From positions 1 through 46,232 of the forward strand of contig JAJEJB010000036.1 of the NCBI GenBank assembly GCA_022828135.1: 46,232 nucleotides of DNA. The letters are read 5' to 3'. The notes under the pieces are model-generated. The model saw only the letters and a list, made by a program, of their open reading frames with translations, searched no databases and was not told the DNA's origin. This DNA comes from Acidimicrobiia bacterium. GTDB lineage: Bacteria > Actinomycetota > Acidimicrobiia > Acidimicrobiales > Aldehydirespiratoraceae. Of this stretch, positions 15,450 to 22,629 are shown piece after piece (position 1 is the stretch's first letter; every line of letters starts with the position of its first letter). The translations under genes were made by a program, and so were the position numbers.

Positions 15450-16219
15450 CGGTTTCGCGTCTTGCCCCGGTAGGCCGACAGGCAAAGCTTGAACAGCGAG
15501 CATTCTGGCGGAATCTTGAATATGTGATCTTCACGTTCTTGCTTCCGCTCATGGTCCTGGCGCTGGTCGGCATGATGAACTCGGGCGACGATCTGGGGGA
15601 TCGCACCGATATCAAGGCGATCGTCTTCGTTGTGCCCGGCGTGCTTGCCTTCGCAGTCGTCGTCGCGGCGTACGCCCATCTGGCAACCCGCATCGCGGTA
15701 TTGAGAGCAGAAGGAGTCTTGAAGCGGATCCGGACAACCCCGATGGACCCGAGGACGTACCTGTTCGCCCATCTTGTAAGCAACCTGATCACGACCATGC
15801 TCGCCTGTGCCTCGACTGTCCTGTTGGGGGTCGTCGCCTTCGACGTCTCGCCTCAGGCGGATGGCGCAGCAGCACTGACGCTCGGCCTTGTGCTCGGCAT
15901 CATGTGCTTCGCCTCCTTGGGCCTGGCACTCAGTTCGGTCATCTCGCACGCCGACACCGCCGCACCGATAACCCACGCCACCTACTTGCCCCTGGCACTC
16001 GTCTCCGGAGTGTTCGATCCGACCATTGACATCCCCGGCTGGCTGGAGATGCTGGTATCCCTCTTCCCCGTTCGAGCGCTCGTCGAAATCCTCACATCGG
16101 CCTACGATCCAATGGCCGACGGCACACTTCTGGGCCCCTCTCTCGTGTTGACCCTCTGGGGAATCGCCGCGATCGCTATTGCTCTCCGGACCTTCAAGTG
16201 GGTCCCGACGAGAAAGTAG
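15446..16219 (+). CDS. ABC-2 type transporter, permease
   Basis: 257 residues from GTG 15446. Six membrane helices typical of ABC-2 permeases: YVIFTFLLPLMVLALVG, VVPGVLAFAVVVAAYAHLA, an AEGVLKRIRTTPMDP coupling segment, LVSNLITTMLACASTVLL, LTLGLVLGIMCFASLGLAL, a YLPLALVSGVFDP re-entrant segment, and a final helix. It works with the ATPase just upstream as an exporter in the cytoplasmic membrane. No further subunit follows. Confidence 0.9.
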   Translation: MTVSRLAPVGRQAKLEQRAFWRNLEYVIFTFLLPLMVLALVGMMNSGDDLGDRTDIKAIVFVVPGVLAFAVVVAAYAHLATRIAVLRAEGVLKRIRTTPMDPRTYLFAHLVSNLITTMLACASTVLLGVVAFDVSPQADGAAALTLGLVLGIMCFASLGLALSSVISHADTAAPITHATYLPLALVSGVFDPTIDIPGWLEMLVSLFPVRALVEILTSAYDPMADGTLLGPSLVLTLWGIAAIAIALRTFKWVPTRK

Positions 16220-16471
16220 TTGCGATTCGAAACTCGAGAGCTTGCGAGGCGGGTTCGCATGATTCCCTGACCTCCACATACGGACGTGGTGTGCTCCGCG
16301 TATCGCGTGGTCGGGATAGTTGGATCTCGGGCATCGAGTCCACCGGCGGCGGGTCGGCTGAGCCGAATCCGGCTCGCATGGGATGGGCGCAATCATCGAC
16401 CAATGCGACAACCGCCGCCATGTGATCGACAGGGTGGAGGCGCTGCATTGGGCGGTGAGCGAGTGCCAGGG

Positions 16472-16507
16472 TTGCATCTGCTTTCTAAAAGCGTATAGTT
16501 ATATACG
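16472..16507 (+). promoter_or_regulatory. Promoter with overlapping operator for the MNT/HEPN pair
   Basis: -35 TTGCAT at 16472-16477, 16-bp spacer, -10 TATAGT at 16494-16499. A perfect 6-bp inverted repeat CGTATA-GTTA-TATACG at 16492-16507 covers the -10. The ATG of the MNT gene is only 13 bp from the end of the -10, so the transcript should be nearly leaderless. The dyad is well placed for self-repression by the winged-helix part of the first gene product. Confidence 0.65.
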
Positions 16508-16511
16508 GTTT

Positions 16512-17150
16512 ATGAAAGTTCCTGCCCCGCCGCTCGCTCCCATCCTTCGCTCAGACGCCCAAGGCAGGATCCTGGCGCGCGTGCTCGCCGACCCCGACAA
16601 GAGACACAGCCTGTCGGACCTAGTCGCCGCGACGGGCACGAGCATGCCGACGGTGCTGCGGGAAGTGCAACGAGGCGAGCAGGCCGGAATCCTCACCACC
16701 GAGAAGGTCGGTCCCATGCGGCAAGTGTGCGCCAGGGTTGACCATCCTCTATACGACGCGGTGCGCCGGATCATTGTTGCCACCTACGGCCCGCCGACGG
16801 TGGTTGCCGAGGAATTCGCCGGCATCGGGGGGGCTGAAGCGGTGGTGTTGATCGGTTCTTGGGCCGCACGCTATTTGGGCGAGGCGGGCCGAGCCCCAAA
16901 CGACGTCGACGTGCTGGTCATCGGAGACGCGGACCGCGATCTCGTAGACGACGCCGCCCAACGGGTCGAGGAACGGATCGGGATGCCGGTCCAAGCGACC
17001 GTCCGCACGCATTCCCAGTGGAGATCTGAGCGCGGGAGTTTCATCCGAGAAGTCAAGTCGCGGCCCCTCGTAGTCGTCCTCACGAACGATGAACGGGAAC
17101 CAAGAAGAGAACTCCTTGAGCTTGAAACCGAAGGCAGTAGATCCGCATGA
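16512..17150 (+). CDS. Antitoxin: winged helix-turn-helix fused to minimal nucleotidyltransferase (MNT)
   Basis: 212 residues from ATG 16512, chosen because it lies just after the promoter; an upstream in-frame extension is rejected. Residues 10-75 form a winged HTH (SLSDLVAATGTSMPTVLREV). Residues 108-200 are a minimal nucleotidyltransferase: G115-S116 in VVLIGSWAAR and D131-V-D133 in PNDVDVLVIGD. The spacing between GS and DxD is 14, longer than the usual 10. MntA-type antitoxins silence HEPN toxins by adding AMP to a Tyr. Here the DNA-binding part would add transcriptional control. The stop overlaps the HEPN start (ATGA). Confidence 0.8.
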   Translation: MKVPAPPLAPILRSDAQGRILARVLADPDKRHSLSDLVAATGTSMPTVLREVQRGEQAGILTTEKVGPMRQVCARVDHPLYDAVRRIIVATYGPPTVVAEEFAGIGGAEAVVLIGSWAARYLGEAGRAPNDVDVLVIGDADRDLVDDAAQRVEERIGMPVQATVRTHSQWRSERGSFIREVKSRPLVVVLTNDEREPRRELLELETEGSRSA

Positions 17151-17623
17151 GCTGGCAACGGGGACACGCCGAGGTCGAACGATTGATCGCCGACGGCGAA
17201 CTCCAACAGGTGGCCCCCTCAGCCGAGGTCGCCAGCCGGTTGTTGGCCGACGCCGACGCCCATATCAGGCTCGCCTCAAAGGGCACCTCAGACGACCCGG
17301 CAGGCGCGCTCCAGCTTTCCTACGACGCCGCACGCAAGGCCGCCGCCGCACTGCTCGCGGTACAAGGGCTGCGCGCCACCACCCGAGGGGGCCACATCGC
17401 TGTCATCGATACCGTGCGCGCCCAATTCAACGAGCGCGGCGGAATGGAGGTATTCGGCCGCCTGCACGCCATGCGCCGGCGCCGCAACCGCACCGAGTAC
17501 CCCGACGAAGACTCCCCCGGAGTAGACGAGCACGACGCCCAGCAAGCCCTTTATACCGCACAAGCCGTGATCGACGCGACAAAGCAGCTCCTCGACAGCG
17601 GACGCCTGGACGTCTTCGAATAG
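17147..17623 (+). CDS. HEPN-domain toxin partner
   Basis: 158 residues from ATG 17147. All-helical HEPN domain: residues 25-90 contain the two long helices (ASRLLADADAHIRLA and DPAGALQLSYDAARKAAAAL). The active-site region reads M109-RRRRN-RTEY118. The classic R-x4-6-H is not present; instead there is the R-N-x-x-E-Y form found in some HEPN subfamilies. Tyr118 is the natural candidate for AMPylation by the MNT partner, as in HepT/MntA pairs, where the toxin is a tRNA-cutting RNase. With the upstream gene this is a likely type VII toxin-antitoxin system; RNase activity without His is uncertain. Confidence 0.8.
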   Translation: MSWQRGHAEVERLIADGELQQVAPSAEVASRLLADADAHIRLASKGTSDDPAGALQLSYDAARKAAAALLAVQGLRATTRGGHIAVIDTVRAQFNERGGMEVFGRLHAMRRRRNRTEYPDEDSPGVDEHDAQQALYTAQAVIDATKQLLDSGRLDVFE

Positions 17624-17673
17624 GCCCGACGCCGGACTCTGTTCGCCTAGCCCAAGGGAGATCCCAGGACGGT

Positions 17674-17724
17674 CCGAAGCCCGAATAGGGCGAAGACGCC
17701 TGCTGGATGCTGGAGGCGCCTTCG
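17674..17724. repeat. Dispersed hairpin repeat, copy 2
   Basis: Second copy of the element at 14263-14325, with a shorter loop. CGAAGACGCC pairs with GGCGCCTTCG around TGCTGGATGCTGGA. It lies 50 bp after the HEPN stop. The rest of the 370-bp gap up to the tRNA-Cys gene shows no gene or other structure. Confidence 0.6.
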
Positions 17725-17991
17725 AATCGCCCGGCTATCCCGGATGGTGTGCCACGGGTGGTGGCGTTCAGCGAGATCAGAGCGTTGCCTAGCTGCCGAA
17801 CTGGATCGCGGTCTCACCGGATCAGTGAGGCGCAGAACACACCCAAGATCGAGGCCTTGAGGATGCCGCGCGCGGACGTCCCTTGACCGCCAGTCGTCTA
17901 CAGGGTCATCTCCATAGGTCGAGTATTGCCTTGCGTGAGAACGGGTCCTGCATGAAGTTGTGTACTGCCATCTCCTGTTGTGGGCCTCTGG

Positions 17992-18066
17992 AGCGCCGGG
18001 CGGGATTTGAACCCGCGGCTTTACGGCTTTGCAGGCCGTTCCCTTGGTCCGCTCGGGCACCGGCGC
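17992..18066 (-). tRNA. tRNA-Cys (anticodon GCA)
   Basis: 75-nt cloverleaf: acceptor GCGCCGG/CCGGCGC, discriminator U (as expected for Cys), anticodon stem ACGGC/GCCGT with loop CTGCAAA, T-arm GCGGG-TTCAAAT-CCCGC. CCA is not encoded. Confidence 0.9.
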
Positions 18067-18156
18067 AGGGATTCGCAGCGTACCGGTGGCGCGATGGTCG
18101 CCCACGGCACTCCGCGCAGACGTGATTATGACCTGAATACCCTTTCTGCCGTGGCG

Positions 18157-18354
18157 ATGACACTCAGGTTGACCGAGGAGGAGCACGAGGCTCTGCGGAT
18201 GCGGGCCGCGCTCGACGGCACATCAATGCAGGAGGCGGTCCGGCGGGCGGTGCGCGAGTACATCGCCAGGGCCGAGCATCGCGACCGGGTCGCCGCCGCG
18301 GCAGATGTAACCATGCAGCACCACGCCGACGCGCTCCGGCGACTGGGCGACTAA
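18157..18354 (+). CDS. Small ribbon-helix-helix antitoxin-like protein (orphan)
   Basis: 65 residues from ATG 18157; a GTG at 18151 is also possible. The pattern is a short beta strand TLRLTEEEHEALR, then helices AALDGTSMQEAVRRAVREYI, matching ribbon-helix-helix proteins that serve as antitoxins of VapBC- and Phd-type loci. The C-terminal tail (ADVTMQHHADALRRLGD) is the part that usually binds the toxin. No toxin gene follows; the next gene is on the other strand 24 bp away. It may be an orphan or control genes elsewhere. Confidence 0.65.
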   Translation: MTLRLTEEEHEALRMRAALDGTSMQEAVRRAVREYIARAEHRDRVAAAADVTMQHHADALRRLGD

Positions 18355-18377
18355 CCCTGCCTACTGACTCGCGTGTC

Positions 18378-18884
18378 TCAGCGGAGTCGGGTGCGGGCCG
18401 CTGCTGCCGCGGTCACCGAGACCGCTCCCGCGTCGAGCAGGCAGGTCGCCACTGCGTTCAGCGTGGTGCCGGTTAGTACCACGTCGTCGACCACCACGAT
18501 GTGGCGTCCGGCCACCGGATCACGAGCGCTGTAGCCCGCTGAGGCCGCCACCTCGGCCCGCCGGTCGGGCTCGATGTGGCGCATGCGAGGCGTGGGATTG
18601 CTCTTCACGACGAGGCCCGGCCGGTACTCCCCCGCCCCAGCGGCGGCCAGCGACGAGGCGAGCTGCTCTACGAGATGAGGCCGATACCCGGACGGGACCG
18701 GTGCCACCAGACGCGGTAGGCCGACGGCCGCCTCTGGCAGGGCCTTTGCCAGGCTGGCGAACCGCTCGGCCAGCGCCCTCGCAGCCCCGGGATCGCCCTG
18801 GTCCTTGGCCCGGTGGACCAGCGCGCCGATCTCGGTGCGCTCATCACGATCGGGCTGCCAGTAGTCGCCGAGAACCAGGAGCAT
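18378..18884 (-). CDS. Phosphoribosyltransferase-like protein (ComF-like)
   Basis: 168 residues from ATG 18884, chosen for GGGGGAG 8 bp upstream; the longer frame would run into tRNA-Gly, and ATG 18947 has no ribosome binding site. The PRPP-binding loop reads HIVVVDDVVLTGTTLNA, and GALVHRAKDQGD near the N-terminus resembles the K-x-x-G segment of ComF proteins. The N-terminal zinc ribbon of ComF is missing. ComF is a DNA-uptake accessory protein in some bacteria, but this short form could be another salvage-type enzyme. It starts 67 bp after the 3' end of tRNA-Gly in the same direction. Confidence 0.65.
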   Translation of the reverse strand: MLLVLGDYWQPDRDERTEIGALVHRAKDQGDPGAARALAERFASLAKALPEAAVGLPRLVAPVPSGYRPHLVEQLASSLAAAGAGEYRPGLVVKSNPTPRMRHIEPDRRAEVAASAGYSARDPVAGRHIVVVDDVVLTGTTLNAVATCLLDAGAVSVTAAAAARTRLR

Positions 18885-18950
18885 CGCGCCGGCTCCCCCG
18901 CCGAGCCCCGCTCCAACCTCCACACGGAGGGCTCCGGCGGTATCCATCCG

Positions 18951-19023
18951 AGCGGACGACCGGCTTCGAACCGGCGACCTCAACCTTGGCAAGGTTGCGC
19001 TCTACCAACTGAGCTACGTCCGC
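18951..19023 (-). tRNA. tRNA-Gly (anticodon GCC)
   Basis: 73-nt cloverleaf: acceptor GCGGACG/CGTCCGC, discriminator U, D-arm GCTC...GAGC, anticodon stem CAACC/GGTTG with loop TTGCCAA, T-arm GCCGG-TTCGAAG-CCGGT with a G-T end pair. CCA is not encoded. Confidence 0.92.
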
Positions 19024-19065
19024 GGGATGGACGATCCTACCGCCCCACCCCGAGGCCCACGCTTT

Positions 19066-19293
19066 CTAGCGCTCCTCCGGGGGGCGCAGATCAATGCTCA
19101 GGCGCAGGATGCCGTCCTCCATCGTGGCCTCGGCGTCACCGATCATGGCGAAGTCCTGGAAATCCAGCTGGGCCTGCTCCAGGAAGTGCCGCCGCTCCTC
19201 GCCCGCCACCGGCGGGAGGTTCCGCCGCTTCACCCCCGCGGCGCGCTCGCGGAAGCGCTCGATCATCGCGTCAGCATCGAAACCATCGGCCAT
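19066..19293 (-). CDS. Small conserved-looking hypothetical protein
   Basis: 75 residues from ATG 19293; the longer frame upstream overlaps the membrane-protein gene and is rejected. The sequence has an amphipathic N-terminal helix (DADAMIERFRERAAGVKRR), then PPVAGEERRHFLEQAQLD, and ends in two strand-like segments with the acidic tail RLSIDLRPPEER. It starts 10 bp after the stop of the upstream membrane protein, so it is probably co-expressed. No family recognised. Confidence 0.65.
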   Translation of the reverse strand: MADGFDADAMIERFRERAAGVKRRNLPPVAGEERRHFLEQAQLDFQDFAMIGDAEATMEDGILRLSIDLRPPEER

Positions 19294-19303
19294 GCCCGCC
19301 AAT

Positions 19304-19885
19304 CTAGACCGAACGCTGCTCGCCGTTCTCCTCGCTGAACTTCCACACAGCCGACTCGTCCACGGACTCCCCGTTTGACTCCTGCTCGGAGCCATCGCCG
19401 GCAGACTCAGACTCCTGTTGGGAACCATCGCCGACAGACTCAGACTCCCTTCGCGGAACCAGCCTCGAACGCAGCCAACCGAGCGCCTCCCGCACCACCG
19501 CGTCGAAGCCCCCCTTCGACGAGTCCTCGCCCGGCTCGTCCTCGCCGGCCTCCGATCCGCCGACAGCCAGCCTCAAGCGCCGGCGGGGGCTGGTGTGCCA
19601 CAGGAAGAGCCCCAGCAGGACGGTCATCACCCCGGCGATCGTCCACAGGGCGATCACCACCGCATCGATCCGTTCGCTGCTCGCGCGGTCGACCAGGCGC
19701 CGGTCCGAACCAGAATCGGCGTCCACGTCGGACTGAGCCGAGTTCACCACCCGCAGAACGTCCGAACCGTCAGCGCCGACCACTGCCCCATCGGCATCGT
19801 CGGCAGCCGAGACCGGTGAGGTCACCAGCAGGCACAACGCGAACGCCAGCAGCAGTGCGGCCGCCAGACCTCTGCTCAAACGCAC
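19304..19885 (-). CDS. Secreted/membrane hypothetical protein with acidic repeats
   Basis: 193 residues from GTG 19885. A signal peptide (SRGLAAALLLAFALCLLVTS with an A-S/A-A-D cut region) is followed by an acidic extracellular part, one membrane helix (VVIALWTIAGVMTVLLGLFLW), a basic stop-transfer segment SPRRRLRL, and a cytoplasmic tail with repeated SES-x-GDGS-x-QES units. Single-pass topology with outside N-terminus is likely. Function unknown. Confidence 0.65.
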   Translation of the reverse strand: MRLSRGLAAALLLAFALCLLVTSPVSAADDADGAVVGADGSDVLRVVNSAQSDVDADSGSDRRLVDRASSERIDAVVIALWTIAGVMTVLLGLFLWHTSPRRRLRLAVGGSEAGEDEPGEDSSKGGFDAVVREALGWLRSRLVPRRESESVGDGSQQESESAGDGSEQESNGESVDESAVWKFSEENGEQRSV

Positions 19886-19896
19886 GGCGCCCGACG

Positions 19897-21105
19897 CTAC
19901 CGATCCGCCGACGGAACGATCTCTTCCACCCGATCCAGCGCGCCGATCACGTCGGCGACCACATCGTCGGTGTGCTCCAGCCCCGCGGAGAACCGGACCG
20001 TGCCCGGGCCGATGCAGATGGCCTCCAGCTCGGCGGGAAGCAGGCTCACATGGGTAGTCGACGCCGGATGGGTGACCAGACTCTCCGGGCCGCCCAACGA
20101 GGTGGCGAACTGCACCACCCGGACCTCCTCCATGAACAACCGGCCGGCCTCATACCCGCCCCGCAGCTCGAAGGTGACCAGACCCCCGGCCAACTCCATC
20201 TGCTTGGCGGCCAGCTCATGCTGGGGGTGCGACTCCAGACCCGGGTAGTAGACGGCCTCCACCGCGGGATGGCCCTCCAGCGCTTCGGCCAGCGCGGTGG
20301 CAGTGTCGGTCTGCTGCCGCAGCCGCACCGCCAGCGTGCGGATGCCCCTCAGAGCGTTCAGGGCGTCGAACGGCGAGGCCGCCGCGCCGTGGAGCACCGC
20401 ATAGCTCCACAGCCACGCCAGCAGCTCCTCGCTGCCGGCCACGACCCCGATAGTGGCGTCGTTGTGGCCGGCGATGGCCTTGGTGGCCGAATGCACCACC
20501 AGATCGACCCCGAACTCGGCCGGCCTCTGGGCCAACGGCGTGGCGAACGTCGAGTCGACCACCGTCATCGGCCCGGCGATGGCCCCCACCTCGGCCAGAT
20601 CGATCACGTCCAGCTTGGGGTTGGCCGGCGACTCCGCGATCACCAGCACCGTGCGCCCCGGAATGACGGCATCGGCGAAGGCGCCGGGCTCGGTGCCGTC
20701 GACGAAGGTCACGCCGATGCCGAAGCGGGGACAGGCCGTCTGCAGCAGCAGCTGGGTGCCGCCGTAGAGCTGGCGCTGGGCCACGATGTGGTCGCCGCTG
20801 GAGCACAGCCCCAGCACGATGGCGCTCAGCGCGCCCATGCCCGAGGCGAACGCCCGGGCCGATTCGGTGCCCTCCAGGTCGGCCACCACATCCTCGAACG
20901 CCTTGACGGTCGGGTTGCCGTAGCGGGTGTAGAACCGGGTCGAGTGGGTGTCGACCGCCAGGTCGCGGGCCTCCGAGACGCTGGCCGCGGTGAAAGTGGA
21001 GGTGGCCCACAGGATCGGAGCCAGCGCGTTCTGGTTGTCGGCCCGGCCGGCCCGGATCGCCCGGGTGTGGGCGTGAAGACCGCCCGTGGAGGGCTCGTCA
21101 GCCAT
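19897..21105 (-). CDS. PLP-dependent Cys/Met metabolism enzyme (O-acylhomoserine sulfhydrylase or cystathionine gamma-synthase)
   Basis: 402 residues. Fold-type I PLP enzyme of the Cys/Met family: FYTRYGNPTVKAFEDVVADL, the PLP-stacking GTQLLLQTACP region, and the Schiff-base Lys in VHSATKAIAGHNDATIGVV. The C-terminal domain has VQFATSLGGPESLVTHPAS. It turns an O-acylated homoserine into homocysteine or cystathionine; family members are hard to tell apart by eye. The start overlaps the metX stop by 8 bp, so the enzyme next uses the metX product. A SAM-type riboswitch upstream of metX would control both. Confidence 0.88.
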   Translation of the reverse strand: MADEPSTGGLHAHTRAIRAGRADNQNALAPILWATSTFTAASVSEARDLAVDTHSTRFYTRYGNPTVKAFEDVVADLEGTESARAFASGMGALSAIVLGLCSSGDHIVAQRQLYGGTQLLLQTACPRFGIGVTFVDGTEPGAFADAVIPGRTVLVIAESPANPKLDVIDLAEVGAIAGPMTVVDSTFATPLAQRPAEFGVDLVVHSATKAIAGHNDATIGVVAGSEELLAWLWSYAVLHGAAASPFDALNALRGIRTLAVRLRQQTDTATALAEALEGHPAVEAVYYPGLESHPQHELAAKQMELAGGLVTFELRGGYEAGRLFMEEVRVVQFATSLGGPESLVTHPASTTHVSLLPAELEAICIGPGTVRFSAGLEHTDDVVADVIGALDRVEEIVPSADR

Positions 21106-22321
21106 CGTGGACCTCCTCCAGGAAGCTGCTCACCGGACCGTGCAGGAGCTCGTGCTCGAGCAGGAACCCGTCGTGGCCCTCGTCGCTGTCGATGAACACG
21201 CGGCGGCAGTCCCCGCCTCCGGCGACGATCCCGTCGGTCAGCTCCTGCTGCTCATGGGGCGGGTACAGGCGGTCGCTGGTGACCGACGCGGTGAGCACCG
21301 GCACGTCGATGCGGCCCAGGGCGGCGGCGATGCCGCCCCGCCCCCGCCCGATGTCGTGCAGGTCCATCGACCGGTTGAGCACCACATAGGTGTTGGCGTC
21401 GAAACGCTTCACCAGCTTCTGGCCGTGATGGTCCAGATACGACTCCATCTGGAAGCGGCCCCACAGGTCGAAGTCCTCCTCCGGGTCGTACAGCCGCCGG
21501 CCGAACCGGCGCTCGAAGGACTCGCCGGACCGGTAGGTCACCTGAGCGATCTGGCGGGCCACCGCCAGGCCCATCCAGGGTCCCTCGGGTTTGTCGTAGT
21601 AGTCGCCGTCGTACCAGCCGGGGTCGGTGGCGATGGCCAGCCGCTCCACCGCGCTCCAGGCGAGCTGCAGGGCGCTGGCCGCGGCGCAAGTGGCCAGCGG
21701 CAGGATCGACCGCACCCTCTTGGGGTACATGGCCGCCCACTCCAGAACCTGCATGCCTCCCATCGAGCCGCCGGTCACTCCGAGCCAGCGGCGGATCCCG
21801 AGATGGTCGGCCAGCAGGGCCTGCGCCCGGACCATGTCGCGGATCGTCACCACCGGGAAGCGGGGCCCGTAGCGCCGGCCGTCGGCCGGGTCGACGTCGG
21901 CGGGGCCGGTCGTGCCCTGGCAGCCGCCCACCACGTTGCTGCACACCACGAAGTAGCGGTCGGTGTCGATCGCCTTGCCCGGACCGATCATGTCGGACCA
22001 CCAGCCCGGAGTGGGATGCGACGGGCCGCTCTCGCCGGCCGCGTGCGAATCGCCGGTGAGCGCGTGGCACACCAGCACGGCGTTGGAGGCCTGCTCGTCG
22101 AGCCGGCCCCAGGTCTCGTAGGCCAGCCGCACCTCGGTCAGCCGGCCTCCCCACTCCAGCGCGAAGGGCCTCCCGTCGGTGAGCGTCACGAACCGGCGGT
22201 CGCCGGCGGGGTCGCCGGGCTGCCAGGCACCGGTGACGGGCAGCCCGGCCGGGAAGCGCCCCCCGGGGCCGGCTCGCCCGCCCGCGGGAGTCGGAGGCTC
22301 GATGTGGGAACCTGCGCTCAA
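21098..22321 (-). CDS. metX: Homoserine O-acetyltransferase
   Basis: 407 residues from a TTG at 22321, supported by GAGGAG about 8 bp upstream. Alpha/beta hydrolase: LAYETWGRLDEQ, oxyanion HALTGDSHAAG, nucleophile in GVTGGSMGGMQVLEWA, NVVGGCQGTTGP, catalytic Asp in ASVTSDRLYPP and His in DEGHDGFLLE. It acetylates homoserine as the first committed step to methionine; succinyl specificity cannot be excluded by eye. It forms an operon with the sulfhydrylase-type gene, under a SAM-type riboswitch. Confidence 0.92.
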   Translation of the reverse strand: MSAGSHIEPPTPAGGRAGPGGRFPAGLPVTGAWQPGDPAGDRRFVTLTDGRPFALEWGGRLTEVRLAYETWGRLDEQASNAVLVCHALTGDSHAAGESGPSHPTPGWWSDMIGPGKAIDTDRYFVVCSNVVGGCQGTTGPADVDPADGRRYGPRFPVVTIRDMVRAQALLADHLGIRRWLGVTGGSMGGMQVLEWAAMYPKRVRSILPLATCAAASALQLAWSAVERLAIATDPGWYDGDYYDKPEGPWMGLAVARQIAQVTYRSGESFERRFGRRLYDPEEDFDLWGRFQMESYLDHHGQKLVKRFDANTYVVLNRSMDLHDIGRGRGGIAAALGRIDVPVLTASVTSDRLYPPHEQQELTDGIVAGGGDCRRVFIDSDEGHDGFLLEHELLHGPVSSFLEEVHDG

Positions 22322-22404
22322 CCTTGCTCCTCGTCGCCGGTGCTCAGCGCCGTCGCTCCGCTTGGATCGACGACCGGCTCCCGGACCGGATACTCAAGGG
22401 CCAG

Positions 22405-22570
22405 TGACTTCGGGGGGTGTTCCCCTGAGGACACTTGGTTGCGCCGGCTGGCCGGCACCGCATCCCCGCCCGGAGGCGGGATGGCACCTTGGGTGTCCGT
22501 CCCAGGTTGCCGGGCCCGACCCGGGGGCCGGACCGCTCTTGATGACGTGACCCGTAAGGGTCGCCGACCA
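22405..22570 (-). promoter_or_regulatory. SAM-type riboswitch upstream of metX
   Basis: The minus-strand leader contains the core marks of the SAM-I/SAM-IV clan in order: CATCAAGAGCGG (about 22533-22544), GGGCCCGGCAACC (about 22505-22517), CCAAGGTGCC (22483-22492), and a hairpin-rich 3' part with GCCGGC arms and AAGTGTCC. A preceding GACCC-TTAC-GGGTC stem lies at about 22550-22566. High SAM would be expected to switch off metX and the gene after it. Boundaries are approximate and the subclass is not settled. Confidence 0.7.
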
Positions 22571-22629
22571 GTCTAGGCCGATACGGCCGCCGAAACGTGC
22601 CCTTCGGCCTGCGGCGGTCCGCTCGGCCT

